Below, one piece after another: positions 44,330 through 53,171 of a DNA stretch of 64,000 bases. The notes below the pieces were generated by a model, which worked only from the letters and a program-made list of their open reading frames with translations, was not told the origin of the DNA and did no database searches. Source of the DNA: Hymenobacter sp. YIM 151500-1 (GTDB taxonomy: Bacteria; Bacteroidota; Bacteroidia; Cytophagales; Hymenobacteraceae); assembly GCF_025979885.1 (NCBI RefSeq), contig NZ_CP110139.1, positions 1-64,000 on the forward strand, written 5' to 3'. A program made the position numbers and the translations under genes. Every line of letters starts with the position of its first letter. Position 1 is the first letter of the stretch.

Positions 44330-45391
44330 CACCCGTACCATCCAGCCGTGTGGGTCGGGAGCTTCGCCGCTGCGGATGTCAGCCAGGGCCGCCGAGACTC
44401 GGTGGGAGAAGGCGCCAGCGGAGGGTGTAGGAAGCGTGTAGTCCTGGCCCTGGTAGCCGATGACGGCAATGGGGGCAATAGTGGCAGCCGTGCCCACGCC
44501 AAAGGCTTCTTCCAGGGTGCCGTTGGCCTGGGCCTGTAGGATTTCCAGGGCCGATACTTTGCGTTCCTCCACTGGCATGCCCCAGTCGCGGGCCAGCTGC
44601 AACACGCTGCGGCGGGTGATGCCGTCGAGGATGGAGGTGCTGAGGGCGGGCGTCACTACGCGGCCATCAATGACGAAGATGGCGTTCATCGTGCCCGATT
44701 CCTCCACGTACTTGTGTTCGGAGGCGTCGGTCCAGATGAGCTGGTTGTAGCCTTCCTGCTGGGCCAGCTTGGTGGGGTACATGGCCGCGCCGTAGTTGCC
44801 GGCGTTTTTGGCGTAGCCCGCGCCGCCCTCGGCCGAGCGCACGTACTTCTCCTCGAAGCGCACTCGCAGTGGCTTGTTGTAGTACAGGCCCACGGGGCAG
44901 GTGATAATCATGAAGCGGTACGAGTCAGAAGGCCGCACGCCCAGCATCCCATCGGTGGCAAACATGAAGGGACGAATGTACAAGGCGCTGCCCGCAGCGT
45001 TGGGCACCCACGCGGCATCCAGCCGAATCAGCTGGCTCAGGCCCTGCATAAACAACTCCTCGGGCACCGTCGGCATGCACATGCGCTCGGCGGAGGCGTT
45101 CAGGCGCTGTAGGTTGTCGTAGGGACGGAAGATGTAGATGTCGCCCTGCTGGTTTTTGTAGGCTTTCATGCCTTCAAAAATGGCCTGCCCGTAGTGCAGG
45201 GCCGAGTTGGCGGGGCTCACGGCCATGTCGCCGTAGGGTACAATCTGGGGCTCCTGCCATTCGCCATCGTGGTAGTCCGCTACCAGCATGTGGTCGGAGA
45301 AAGTTTTGCCGAAATCGAGCCGGGCGAAATCGGTTTCGGGCAAGCGCGAGGCAGTAGTGCGCTGAGTGCGAATGGTGAGCGTGTCGAGCAT
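44327..45391 (-). CDS. ilvE: Branched-chain amino acid aminotransferase
   Basis: PLP-dependent fold-type IV transaminase that interconverts branched-chain amino acids and 2-oxo acids with 2-oxoglutarate/glutamate; cytosolic. The 354-residue product contains ALHYGQAIFEGMKAYK and the PLP lysine Lys195 in GYAKNAGNYGAAM. EESGTMNAIFV binds the cofactor phosphate region, and EEAFGVGTAATIAPI follows. Length and motifs resemble the longer BCAT type. I chose the ATG at 45391; longer in-frame readings have no supporting signal. Monocistronic, with its own terminator. Confidence 0.96.
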   Translation of the reverse strand: MLDTLTIRTQRTTASRLPETDFARLDFGKTFSDHMLVADYHDGEWQEPQIVPYGDMAVSPANSALHYGQAIFEGMKAYKNQQGDIYIFRPYDNLQRLNASAERMCMPTVPEELFMQGLSQLIRLDAAWVPNAAGSALYIRPFMFATDGMLGVRPSDSYRFMIITCPVGLYYNKPLRVRFEEKYVRSAEGGAGYAKNAGNYGAAMYPTKLAQQEGYNQLIWTDASEHKYVEESGTMNAIFVIDGRVVTPALSTSILDGITRRSVLQLARDWGMPVEERKVSALEILQAQANGTLEEAFGVGTAATIAPIAVIGYQGQDYTLPTPSAGAFSHRVSAALADIRSGEAPDPHGWMVRV

Positions 45392-45561
45392 AGGGGTAGG
45401 GTGGGAGACAGGAAAAATGACACTGCGGGTGGGACTCCTGAAACGGGGGAAAGCCGGTGGCCGTTGTGCGAAGGTGGGTGGGAAAACAGTGGGAGTTTTA
45501 GGATAGTAAAGGTGCGCATTTTCTGCCGAACACTTGTTAGGGCTGGCCCAGTACTGAAGAG

Positions 45562-46110
45562 CTACATGCGCGGCTGCCACTTCACTTCTTCGGCGCCCAA
45601 TTCGTGGGCCATTTGCCGGCTCAGCACAAACAGGTAATCGGATAAGCGGTTGAGGTACATGACCACCAAATCGGCCACAAACGAGTCTTCGCGCAACTGA
45701 ATGACGAGCCGCTCGGCGCGGCGGCACACGCAGCGGGCCACGTGCGCAAACGACACCGACTGGTGCCCGCCGGGCAGCACAAACACCCGCAGCTCGGGCA
45801 GGGTCTCGTTCATGCGGTCCATTTCCTGCTCCAGCAGGGCAATATCCTCGGCGTGCAAGTCCGGAATCTTCATTTTGGACTTGTCAGGGTCCGAGGCCAG
45901 CGAGGCGCCGATGGTGAACAGGCGGTCCTGGATTTCTTTGAGCAGCTCGCGGCGGCTGGCATTCACGTCCTGGTCGCGCACCAGGCCCACGTAGGAGTTC
46001 AGCTCATCGACGGTGCCATAGCACTCGATGCGCAAGCTGGACTTGGGCACGCGGGTGCCACCAATGAGTGAAGTCAGGCCCTGGTCGCCAGTTTTGGTAT
46101 AGATTTTCAC
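45562..46110 (-). CDS. Cob(I)alamin adenosyltransferase, PduO type
   Basis: Transfers adenosyl from ATP to cob(I)alamin or cob(I)yrinate diamide to make adenosylcobalamin. The 182-residue product begins at a GTG (46108-46110) directly with the conserved KIYTKTGDQGLTSLIGG ATP-binding motif. Further motifs are ECYGTVDELNSYVGL, LPGGHQSVSFAHVARCVCRRAER and YLNRLSDYLFVLSR. It ends ahead of the ilvE promoter region. Upstream of the start lies a CACC/TCACC-rich leader and a family B palindrome. Confidence 0.95.
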   Translation of the reverse strand: MKIYTKTGDQGLTSLIGGTRVPKSSLRIECYGTVDELNSYVGLVRDQDVNASRRELLKEIQDRLFTIGASLASDPDKSKMKIPDLHAEDIALLEQEMDRMNETLPELRVFVLPGGHQSVSFAHVARCVCRRAERLVIQLREDSFVADLVVMYLNRLSDYLFVLSRQMAHELGAEEVKWQPRM

Positions 46111-46164
46111 GGGTGGTGAGGTGATGGGGTGAGGAGGTAAAGGGTGACAGGTGACGAGTAGACC

Positions 46165-46257
46165 GTCATGCTGAGCTTGTCGAAGCATCTCTACCTCTGA
46201 CTAACTTCTGATGACTGCAACGAAGCAGTAGAGATGCTTCGGCAAGCTCAGCATGAC
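46165..46257. repeat. Dispersed palindromic repeat, family B copy 2
   Basis: Starts GTCATGCTGAGC, then GAAGCATCTCT. The loop carries AACTTCTGATGACTGCAACG, followed by GAGATGCTTCGG and ending CTCAGCATGAC. It has the same organisation as 10615-10717 and 51478-51595. It sits in the 46111-46428 space, which also holds the hairpin at 46362-46401 and no gene. Confidence 0.85.
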
Positions 46258-46361
46258 AACATCACCACAACGTCAGCACGCCAGATGCTTCGACAAGCCG
46301 ACGCCAGATGAAACAGGACGGTATAACGTCCGCAGAACGGATGTCAAGCCCAAACAATACA

Positions 46362-46401
46362 GGGGCAGATTGTTCTGACGGGTGGTCGAACAATCTGCCC
46401 C
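46362..46401 (-). terminator. 14-bp perfect hairpin after the ABC ATPase gene
   Basis: GGGGCAGATTGTTC (46362-46375) pairs with 46388-46401. It lies 27 bases beyond the ABC gene stop codon; the U-tract is weak. Confidence 0.55.
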
Positions 46402-46428
46402 CGAAGTGGCAGCGGAAAGCCCGACGCA

Positions 46429-47148
46429 TTAGTGGTTTACCGCTTCTGGGCTGGCTGCGTGTTGGTTGGTTACATCGGATTCGATGAGGCCGTCGCGCAG
46501 GCGCACGATGCGGTGGGCGTGGCGGGCAATGTCTTCTTCGTGCGTCACCATGATGATGGTGTTGCCGCGCACGTAGAGGGCCTCAAACAGCTCCATGATT
46601 TCGTGGCTGGTGCGGGTGTCGAGGGCGCCGGTGGGTTCGTCGGCGAGGATGATGCTGGGGTTGTTGACCAGGGCGCGGGCAATGGCTACGCGCTGGCGCT
46701 GCCCGCCCGACAGCTCGTTGGGCTTGTGCAGAGCCCGGTCGGCCAGGCCCACGTTGCGCAAGGCTTCGCGGGCCAGCGCCTGCCGCTCACTTTTGCCGTA
46801 GCCGGCGTAAATGAGAGGCAGGGCTACGTTGTCGAGGGCGGTGGCGCGGGGCAGCAGGTTAAACGACTGGAACACGAAACCGATTTCCCGGTTGCGCACG
46901 TCGGCCAGCTGGTTGTCGGACATGTTGCTCACGTCCTTGCCATTGAGAATGTACTGCCCGCCCGAAGGTGTGTCCAGGCAGCCCACAATGTTCATCAGCG
47001 TAGACTTGCCGGAGCCCGAAGGCCCCATAAATGCCACGTACTCGCCGCGCTGAATGGTGATGGACACCGATTGCAGGGCGTGAATTTCCTCGGTCCCCAT
47101 GCGGTAGACCTTGGAAATATTGGTGGTTTGGATAACGGGAGGCAGCAT
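46429..47148 (-). CDS. ABC transporter ATP-binding protein (LolD/MacB type)
   Basis: A 239-residue ATPase of the LolD/MacB/FtsE group. Walker A is [12 protein letters not shown] (about 40-51), signature [15 protein letters not shown], Walker [12 protein letters not shown] with the [13 protein letters not shown] extension typical of MacB-like ATPases, and H-loop [11 protein letters not shown]. Such ATPases normally pair with FtsX/MacB-fold permeases for lipoprotein export or efflux, but no permease is adjacent. It begins 14 bases after the large TPR membrane protein and is the last gene of that operon. Confidence 0.92.
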   Translation of the reverse strand: MLPPVIQTTNISKVYRMGTEEIHALQSVSITIQRGEYVAFMGPSGSGKSTLMNIVGCLDTPSGGQYILNGKDVSNMSDNQLADVRNREIGFVFQSFNLLPRATALDNVALPLIYAGYGKSERQALAREALRNVGLADRALHKPNELSGGQRQRVAIARALVNNPSIILADEPTGALDTRTSHEIMELFEALYVRGNTIIMVTHEEDIARHAHRIVRLRDGLIESDVTNQHAASPEAVNH

Positions 47149-47162
47149 AACCAGGGGCCGGG

Positions 47163-50100
47163 TTAGTTCCAGGGGGCAGCGGCAGCACGAGCCGCGCGGC
47201 GCGCTTCGTACTGCGCTTGAAAGGTAGCGTAATCTGCGGGGGAAAGCAACGCGCCCAGGTGCTCCAGCGGGGCCGCCGCGTACTCAGTCAGGCCCACGGG
47301 CACGGACGCCAGCACGTAGGCCTGGAGCAGCGCCGCCGACTCCGGGTTGTACTCAATGCCGCGCAACAGCGTGTTATAGGCCGCGGCGTAGTCGCGGCGG
47401 CGGGTGTAGAAGTCGGCGGCGGCGAGCAGGCCGGCTTCCACGAAAGGCGCCTGCTGCACCAGCTGGGCGTAGAGGCGGGCTGCTTCGGCAGGCTGTTGGT
47501 CGGCTTCGGCCAGCGCCGCCTGGAAGTACAGGGCATAAGCCCGCTGCGGACCTCGAAACGTGGCGTTTTGCAAAAGTTGCCGCAGCGGGGCCCATTGCCG
47601 GGCCCGCACGTACGTTTCGCCCCGCAGCACGTTCCAGGCCGAGGCCGCCGGCGTGCGAGTTGCCGGAGCGGGGGCGAATTGCTGAATAACCTGCTGCACC
47701 TCGGCGAGGCGGCCGGCCCGCAGGGCACGGGGCACCTGAGCCAGTAGGGCCGCTTCGCGCACGGGGCCGGCCGGCAAAGCCACGGCGGCGGGCAGCAGCT
47801 CAGCGGCCGGCAGCTCGTCGCCGCGCAGCACCAGAAACTGGGCTTTCAGCGAGTCGGGGGCTTGCGGGTAGCTGGCGCGGAAGTCGGGGTCCAGCACGGC
47901 CAGTAGGCGCCGAGCAGGCAAGATGGCCGGCAGGTAGCGTCCCTGCGCGGCTTGCCGCGCTACGCGCCGGGCCGAGTCGGGCTGGTTGCTAAGGGCCAGG
48001 GCGTAGGCGGCCGGCAGCGCCGCAGCATCAGCACCGTTGGCGCGGGCTTCGGCGAGGCGGCCGGCGGCCGGGGCCGGCAGGTGCTGGTCGAGCAGCCATA
48101 GGCCCTGCAACTGCTGGTAGTAGGCGGTTGAGGGGCCAGAGCCCGTAGCCAGGGGCAGCAGAGTAGCCTGAGCGGCCACCGACCGCCCGCCGTAGTGCTG
48201 GGTCACGGCCCGCAGAAAGGTAAGCTGGTCGATGTAGGCGGCGTTTTCGGGTCGGGCCGTCAAGCGGGCTAGAGCAGGTAGGGCAGAGGTGTCTTGGCGC
48301 TGGGCGCGGCTGAGGCCGGCATGGTACAGCCGGGCAAACCCAGCCGGAGTTAATGTGCTATCAGCTGGCAGCGGCAACTGGGTTGGCGCAGCGGCCGGCC
48401 GGCTGGTGAGCTGAGCGGCCAGCAGGGCATTGCTGCGCAAAGCATCGTCGGGCACGGCGGCAGTTGCTTGGGCCAGGTTCTGCGCGGGCTGCCATTGCTG
48501 CTGCTGGATGAGCTGGGCCAGGCGGTTGGCTTGCAGCACGGCATCGTGGGGGGCAGTAGCTTCGGCGCGGCTCTGGTAGAAGGCCACCGAGTCGGTAAGA
48601 GCCGAGCGGGTGTAGAGCTGGGCCAGGTCACCGTTGAGGCGGGCACTGGCGGGGTCGACTTTCAACGCCTCCCGCAGCACCCGCAGCCGGTCGAAGAAGT
48701 CGGTGGGCTCGTTGTAGAGAGCCGCCAGGCGCAGGGAAATCTTCTCGGAAGGTCGGCGGTTCAGGGCCCGGCGCAGAATGTTGATTTCGTTTTGGCGCTG
48801 GAGGCGGAAGCGGTACAGGGCCGCCCGGCCCAGGCTAGCCTTGTGGTTGTGCTGGTCGAGCAAGTCACTTTCGGCGTAGTAGCGCTCCGCCAGCAGGGCC
48901 TGCGAGAGGTCGTCAGAGTTCAGCTCGCTCAGCAGGCGGGCCAGGTCGCCGAGGTTGTTGTAGTAGCCGGCCCGCACCTGGTCGGCTACAAAGAAGTTGT
49001 TGCGCATCTCCACCAAGCCCAGCAAGGCCAGGCCCAGCCCCATCATGGCGTAGAAGGGAAAGCGCCGCGGCTCGTACACCACCCGGTACACGGGCAGCTT
49101 CTGGCGCAGCAGCGGAGCAAAGTTCAGCAGCACGTACACCAGAAACGCCGCGCCCAGGCACAGCAGGGCGCGGGCTGTGAAGTCGCGGGCGGCTTGGAGC
49201 AGCGGGTCGTTGGCCGTAGCCAGGGCGTAGCCCAGGGCCGCCGCGCCCAGCAGCACCAGCACCAGGTAGAGGTGGGCCATGCCGGGCCAGTAGGGCACCC
49301 AGGCGCCGTAGGTGGCCGCCCGGCGCCGCAGCCCCAGCCAGCCTACCACCACGGCGGGCAACAGCAGCAGGAGCGGGTCGAGGCGCAGGCCGGGCAGAAT
49401 CAGCACTTCGCCGTTGTTCCAGTAATAGAGCAGCAGCGTGCCCAGGTACAAGGAGCTGGCCAGCACGAAGGGCAGCAACCCAAAACGCCCGGCCGGAGTA
49501 GCGGCCTGGGTGTTCAGCCACAACAGGCCGTGCACGTTTTCAAACCCCACCCACAGCACCAAGGCCGCAAACGCCACGGCGCCGCCCACAGTAAAAAACC
49601 CGCTCAGGTGCAAAGCCGTGACAGCCGCTGGGGTTGGGCTCAGGCCAAACAGCACCGCACCCAAACCCGCCACCAGCCCCGCAAACAGCAGCAGCCGAAT
49701 CCCAAAGCTCACCTCGGGACGAAAAGCGTGCAGATAATAAGCTGGCAAACCCAGCGCGGCTAAGGCTCCTACCAGAAAATACTGCTGGCCCGCATCCACC
49801 ACGCCCAGCAAGTCGGCATTCAGCGACATCAGCAGAAAAATCACCAGGGCCATGCCTACCACGAAAGCGGGCCGGGCCAGGCCGCTGATGACGGCCAGAA
49901 AGTAAGCCACGGCCACGCCCAGCAAACTCACCAGCGCATACGCCGCGGCGGGCCGCAGGAAGGGGCCGGCCACGTCGTAGGTCTGGCTGATGAGGTATCC
50001 GTTGGCCTGCACCGGCAGCTCCTCCAGGCCCACGCGCACCGTAGAAATGGTAATGGGCACAGGCGTCAGCTGGGCCACGGTCCGCACGGGCAGCACGGCA

Positions 50101-50228
50101 TCATCGGCGGTGAGGTAGTGCCAGCCGGCCAGCAGCAGGGCTATGGCCGCCACCAGGGCCAGCACCAAAAACGGACCGCGCCCGGCAAGGGGGCGCGGCA
50201 CGGCGGAAGCAGAAGCAGAAACAGTCAC
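47163..50228 (-). CDS. Large multi-pass membrane protein with TPR repeats
   Basis: A 1021-residue protein starting at GTG. Residues about 20-420 contain roughly 11 hydrophobic helices, with a periplasmic-looking loop after the first (about 40-90). The remainder is an Ala/Leu/Gln-rich helical array typical of tetratricopeptide repeats, for example [17 protein letters not shown] and [16 protein letters not shown]. No catalytic motif is recognised. It starts 6 bases after the gatC stop codon and ends 14 bases before the ABC ATPase start, so the three are likely co-transcribed. It could scaffold an envelope complex, but this is inference. Confidence 0.7.
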   Translation of the reverse strand: MTVSASASAVPRPLAGRGPFLVLALVAAIALLLAGWHYLTADDAVLPVRTVAQLTPVPITISTVRVGLEELPVQANGYLISQTYDVAGPFLRPAAAYALVSLLGVAVAYFLAVISGLARPAFVVGMALVIFLLMSLNADLLGVVDAGQQYFLVGALAALGLPAYYLHAFRPEVSFGIRLLLFAGLVAGLGAVLFGLSPTPAAVTALHLSGFFTVGGAVAFAALVLWVGFENVHGLLWLNTQAATPAGRFGLLPFVLASSLYLGTLLLYYWNNGEVLILPGLRLDPLLLLLPAVVVGWLGLRRRAATYGAWVPYWPGMAHLYLVLVLLGAAALGYALATANDPLLQAARDFTARALLCLGAAFLVYVLLNFAPLLRQKLPVYRVVYEPRRFPFYAMMGLGLALLGLVEMRNNFFVADQVRAGYYNNLGDLARLLSELNSDDLSQALLAERYYAESDLLDQHNHKASLGRAALYRFRLQRQNEINILRRALNRRPSEKISLRLAALYNEPTDFFDRLRVLREALKVDPASARLNGDLAQLYTRSALTDSVAFYQSRAEATAPHDAVLQANRLAQLIQQQQWQPAQNLAQATAAVPDDALRSNALLAAQLTSRPAAAPTQLPLPADSTLTPAGFARLYHAGLSRAQRQDTSALPALARLTARPENAAYIDQLTFLRAVTQHYGGRSVAAQATLLPLATGSGPSTAYYQQLQGLWLLDQHLPAPAAGRLAEARANGADAAALPAAYALALSNQPDSARRVARQAAQGRYLPAILPARRLLAVLDPDFRASYPQAPDSLKAQFLVLRGDELPAAELLPAAVALPAGPVREAALLAQVPRALRAGRLAEVQQVIQQFAPAPATRTPAASAWNVLRGETYVRARQWAPLRQLLQNATFRGPQRAYALYFQAALAEADQQPAEAARLYAQLVQQAPFVEAGLLAAADFYTRRRDYAAAYNTLLRGIEYNPESAALLQAYVLASVPVGLTEYAAAPLEHLGALLSPADYATFQAQYEARRAARAAAAPWN

Positions 50229-50234
50229 CAGCGG

Positions 50235-50522
50235 TTAGTCCAGCACTTTGGGTACGCGGAAATAGTCGGAGTCCTTGCGCGGGGCGTTGAGCAGGCCCGC
50301 CTGGTGGCTCACGGTGTTCTGCGGCTCGTCGGGGCGCAGCACATTGATTTCCTGCGACAAGTGCACCAGCGGCTCCACGTCGGTGGTGTCGAGCTGGCGC
50401 AGCTGGTCTACCCAGTCCAGAATCTTATTCAGGTCGCCGAGCATCTGCTGCTCTTTGTTTTCATCGAATTCAAGGCGGGCCAGATGGGCGAGGCCGCGGA
50501 GAGTGGCAAGGTCGGTGCTCAC
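50235..50522 (-). CDS. gatC: Asp-tRNA(Asn)/Glu-tRNA(Gln) amidotransferase subunit C
   Basis: Small stabilising subunit of the GatCAB amidotransferase that converts misacylated Glu-tRNA(Gln) or Asp-tRNA(Asn). The 95-residue product, starting at GTG, has the usual LAHLARLEFDENKEQQMLGDLNKILDWVDQL helix pattern and the LRPDEP motif, ending in DSDYFRVPKVLD. gatA and gatB are not adjacent. It heads the operon containing the TPR membrane protein and the ABC ATPase. Confidence 0.93.
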   Translation of the reverse strand: MSTDLATLRGLAHLARLEFDENKEQQMLGDLNKILDWVDQLRQLDTTDVEPLVHLSQEINVLRPDEPQNTVSHQAGLLNAPRKDSDYFRVPKVLD

Positions 50523-50550
50523 GGAGGAATTAAGAATTAGAAATTAAAAA

Positions 50551-51393
50551 TTAAGAATTGGGCAGGGCCAACTCTTGCTGATTGGGTGCCGACGACTGCG
50601 CTGGACCCGACGGGGCGGTTTGGCGCAGGGTGCTGGGCTCAGGAATGCCGGCCGTGTGGGGCCCAAACTCGCCGGCAATGATGGCATAGGCCTGGTTTTT
50701 CAGCTGCTCAGCATCGGCGGAGGTGAGGCCCGTTGTGAACAGCGGCTCGTGCAGCACAATACGTAGCGGCGAGTAGCGCACCCGCAGGCCCCCAACATCG
50801 GGCAGGAAGCGGTGGTTCAGCGGCATGGAAATGGGTACCACTGGCACGCCGGCCGCAATAGCCAGCTGAAAGGCACCGTCCTTGAACGGCAGCATCACCT
50901 CACCGGGCCGCTCCGAGATGGTGCCTTCGGGGAAGATGACCACCGAGCGGCCGGCGGCGAGGCTGCGCCGGGCCTGCACCATGGCCCGGCCCCGGCTCAC
51001 GGCGCTGTCGCGGTCCACGGTAATATAGCTGCTGCCGAAGATGGGGCCCCAGAGCGGCACGTGAGTCAGGGAGCTTTTGCCCATGATGTTGAGCCAGCCC
51101 GGAATGGCTTTGAACAGCAGCGGAATATCAATGTACGAGCTGTGGTTGGCCACGTACACGCAGGGCTGGCCGGCCGGCAAACGGTTTTTCCAAACCACTT
51201 CCACCGGCATCCCCCACATCCGAATGCTGAACGCCGACCAGCCCCGGTTGAGCTGGTGCAGCTGCCGGTGCCAGCGCGGCCGCCGGCTCAGGGCCCACTG
51301 CACCGGATACGTCACCACAAACGGCAGCACAAACCAGAGCGTCGCCCAGGTCGTGTACAAGCGGTGGCCGATATAGCGAAGCAAGCGCAGCAT
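50551..51393 (-). CDS. plsC: 1-acyl-sn-glycerol-3-phosphate acyltransferase (PlsC-like)
   Basis: Acylates lysophosphatidic acid to phosphatidic acid at the inner membrane. The 280-residue product has an N-terminal hydrophobic helix (about 15-32) and the H-x4-D active site His84-Asp89 in VANHSSYID. FPEGTIS for substrate binding and VPVVPISMPL also occur. The C-terminal 40 residues are low-complexity (Pro/Ser/Gln). A TATATTTG promoter box ends 5 bases before the ATG. Related acyltransferases on ornithine or lyso-lipids cannot be excluded. Confidence 0.9.
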   Translation of the reverse strand: MLRLLRYIGHRLYTTWATLWFVLPFVVTYPVQWALSRRPRWHRQLHQLNRGWSAFSIRMWGMPVEVVWKNRLPAGQPCVYVANHSSYIDIPLLFKAIPGWLNIMGKSSLTHVPLWGPIFGSSYITVDRDSAVSRGRAMVQARRSLAAGRSVVIFPEGTISERPGEVMLPFKDGAFQLAIAAGVPVVPISMPLNHRFLPDVGGLRVRYSPLRIVLHEPLFTTGLTSADAEQLKNQAYAIIAGEFGPHTAGIPEPSTLRQTAPSGPAQSSAPNQQELALPNS

Positions 51394-51398
51394 ACAGG

Positions 51399-51406
51399 CA
51401 AATATA
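51399..51406 (-). promoter_or_regulatory. -7 box immediately upstream of plsC
   Basis: Minus strand TATATTTG ends 5 bases from the ATG at 51391-51393. Transcription would begin at or next to the start codon, implying leaderless mRNA. Confidence 0.5.
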
Positions 51407-51645
51407 CTAGTAAGGTGATGGGGAGATGAGGTGAAGGGTGAGGAGGTGACACGTGACAGGTGACAGGTAACACGTCTGTCATGCTGAGCGAAGCCGGAGG
51501 CGAAGTCGAAGCATCTCTGCCGAGGGTAACTCTTGATGACTGCAACGAAGCGGGAGAGATGCTTCGGCTTCGGCTCCGCCTTCGCTCAGCATGACCGTTT
51601 ACCTGTCACCTGTCACCTTCTCACCCCATCACCTCATCCCCAAAA
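51405..51645. repeat. Composite palindrome including family B copy 3
   Basis: The centre 51478-51595 is a third copy of the GTCATGCTGAGC...GAAGCATCTCT repeat, with loop TAACTCTTGATGACTGCAAC. It is enclosed by outer arms made of GGTGAAGGG/GTGACAGG units (about 51414-51476) and their reverse complement (about 51598-51640). The right outer arm starts directly after the Nudix gene stop codon (minus strand), and the left one runs up to the plsC promoter. No gene is present. Confidence 0.8.
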
Positions 51646-51646
51646 T

Positions 51647-52216
51647 TCACACCCCCAGCAGCCGGGCGGCTTTGAGCAGGCCGGCTACGCTGATGGCGTC
51701 GGTAATGCGGCTGTCCATGACCATTTCAATGGCTTCGGTGAGGGGCAGCTTCCAGAGGCGCAGGTCTTCGGATTCTTCGGGCTCCACGTCGCCGTGCTCC
51801 AGGTCCTGGGCCAGGAAAACGAAGCCTTCTTCGTCGGTGACGGAGTTGGAGGTGTGCAGGCGCATAAGGTTGGTCCAGCGGCCGGCGGTGAGGCCGGTTT
51901 CTTCGCGCAGCTCCCGTTGCGCCGACTCCAGAATGTCCAGCTCCACGGGGCCACCGCCCATGGGAATTTCCCAGCTGTACTCGTTAAGCGGATAGCGGTA
52001 CTGGCCCACCAGCCAGGTGTTGCCATCGGCATCCACCGGGATAATGCCCAGGGCCTTGTTTTTCATAGACACCACCCCATAAATGCCGGGGTTGCCGGCC
52101 GGGTTCAGCACCTGGTCCTCCCGAACCCTAATCCAGGGGTTCTGGTACTTCAGCTCGGAGCTGAGCACGTGCCAGGGGTTGTGGTGAGCGTCGAAATCGG
52201 CGGGGGCAGCGGCCAT
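51647..52216 (-). CDS. Nudix hydrolase, ADP-ribose pyrophosphatase-like
   Basis: Hydrolyses a nucleoside diphosphate linked to another group. The 189-residue product has the Nudix box GGGPVELDILESAQRELREETGL: the catalytic RELREETG part is intact, but the first conserved Glu is one residue out of the usual spacing. The layout (N-terminal strand domain NPWIRVREDQV, then VGQYRYPLNEYSWEIPMGG) resembles ADP-ribose pyrophosphatases. I chose the ATG at 52216, with TACCTTTG on the minus strand 23 bases upstream. Confidence 0.9.
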   Translation of the reverse strand: MAAAPADFDAHHNPWHVLSSELKYQNPWIRVREDQVLNPAGNPGIYGVVSMKNKALGIIPVDADGNTWLVGQYRYPLNEYSWEIPMGGGPVELDILESAQRELREETGLTAGRWTNLMRLHTSNSVTDEEGFVFLAQDLEHGDVEPEESEDLRLWKLPLTEAIEMVMDSRITDAISVAGLLKAARLLGV

Positions 52217-52238
52217 AGAAAGCAAATAAAGTACGGCA

Positions 52239-52246
52239 CAAAGGTA
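52239..52246 (-). promoter_or_regulatory. -7 box for the Nudix gene
   Basis: Minus strand reads TACCTTTG, an exact consensus match, 23 bases upstream of the ATG. Confidence 0.55.
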
Positions 52247-52362
52247 GGACGACGAGGGGCGGCCGAAAACAGGGAAATTTCTCTCGCCGGGCAGAAGCTG
52301 CCGTTGACCGGGTAAGGAGGCTGGTTGAACCAATAATTCAACACGGGCCTTCCGGCGTCCCC

Positions 52363-52370
52363 TACATTTG
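52363..52370 (+). promoter_or_regulatory. -7 box of a candidate small RNA
   Basis: TACATTTG matches TAnnTTTG. No ORF of useful length follows before the terminator at 52493-52520. Confidence 0.45.
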
Positions 52371-52376
52371 ATGCAG

Positions 52377-52521
52377 TAATTAGTTAGCGCGCGTAGGGTT
52401 TATGGAAAGGAAGGCTCATACCGCGTAGTGTTGGTCACCGGCAAAAGGAGTAGGGTGGATGAATTTTTTGCCGGCCAATGCGCTGAAAAAGGGCCGCTGC
52501 CTCGGGCAGCGGCTTTTTTTG
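52377..52521 (+). ncRNA. Candidate structured small RNA
   Basis: About 145 bases from the expected start (7 bases after the TACATTTG box) to a strong intrinsic terminator. One internal hairpin pairs CCGGCAAAA (52438-52446) with TTTTTTGCCGG (52463-52473), with GGAGTAGGGTGG in its loop. The terminator is GCCGCTGCC (52493-52501) with GGCAGCGGC (52505-52513) and seven T. The longest ATG frame inside is only eight codons. No known RNA family is recognised; tmRNA, SRP and RNase P signatures were looked for and not seen. The rest of 52217-52797 holds no gene. Confidence 0.45.
52493..52520 (+). terminator. Strong intrinsic terminator without an upstream ORF
   Basis: A 9-bp G/C stem, 3-base loop TCG and a run of seven T. 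It is oriented for plus-strand transcription and no plus-strand protein gene lies within 1 kb upstream. Confidence 0.85.
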
Positions 52522-52797
52522 TTTATGCGCTTTCGGGTTTCTGGCTTCCAGAGTCCGTGAAGTAAACCTACAGTTTCTTGTTTATGCCGGCATGCTGTTC
52601 ACCCCACGCCCGGCCTAACCGGCGGCGTGCTGCCACTGGCTCATCGGCTGGGTGAATTACGTTTGGGCACGCTGGCTACCCAGAAACCCTAAAACCAATA
52701 GCTCAAAATCCTGTAAGCGCCGCCGTAAACCTGAGCTACCAGGGCGCGTAGGATAATGCACCCAGCTGTTTACATCCCGGCGGGTACTTGTTTTTCT

Positions 52798-53046
52798 ATG
52801 GCTAATCAGGAGAAAAAGCAGGCAGCGGCCCCGCAGCAAACCGGCGACCCGCTCTTCAACCTCAAGCACGCCCAGGCTGAAGCTGAGCTGGCGCAGCAAA
52901 CCGGTGGCCTCGGCCCCACCACCAACGTGTACATCACCACCGACGAAGAAGACGCCATGGACGACGGCCCACGCGACAAGCAAGGACACCGCCGCGGCGA
53001 AGCAGAAGGCCCGGAAACCGGCTCTACGGCCGGCAGCCATAAGTAA
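52798..53046 (+). CDS. Small hydrophilic hypothetical protein
   Basis: An 82-residue polar protein (MANQEKKQAAAPQQ...) rich in Gln, Ala, Asp and Gly, with an acidic patch DEEDAMDDGPRD and a Gly/Glu/His tail. It has no membrane segment or recognised motif and is probably disordered. I chose the ATG at 52798; an upstream ATG at 52756 is possible. Two hairpin terminators follow. Confidence 0.6.
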   Translation: MANQEKKQAAAPQQTGDPLFNLKHAQAEAELAQQTGGLGPTTNVYITTDEEDAMDDGPRDKQGHRRGEAEGPETGSTAGSHK

Positions 53047-53052
53047 AGATGA

Positions 53053-53139
53053 GCCGCACGCTAGGTGCGGCATTTTATAGTACAGATTTCTGTGTCGAAA
53101 AGCCTCTCCGGGTGCCGTTTGGCCGCCGGGGAGGCTTTT
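53053..53139 (+). terminator. Tandem hairpins between the small hypothetical gene and rnhB
   Basis: First hairpin GCCGCAC (53053-53059) with GTGCGGC (53065-53071) then ATTTTATA. Second AAAAGCCTCTCCGG (53098-53111) with CCGGGGAGGCTTTT (53126-53139), one mismatch. Both can terminate the preceding transcript. Confidence 0.75.
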
Positions 53140-53157
53140 CCCATTCGGCGGGGGCTG

Positions 53158-53165
53158 TACCTTTG
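53158..53165 (+). promoter_or_regulatory. -7 box immediately upstream of rnhB
   Basis: TACCTTTG, exact consensus, ends 6 bases before the rnhB ATG, which predicts a leaderless or nearly leaderless transcript. Confidence 0.55.
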
Positions 53166-53171
53166 CCGGCC

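Noticed and set aside
48468..49763. 431-codon plus-strand ORF opposite the TPR membrane protein
   Set aside because: Gln/Val/Gly-rich translation typical of an antisense frame of GC-rich DNA; the minus-strand frame has clear membrane helices and TPR repeats.
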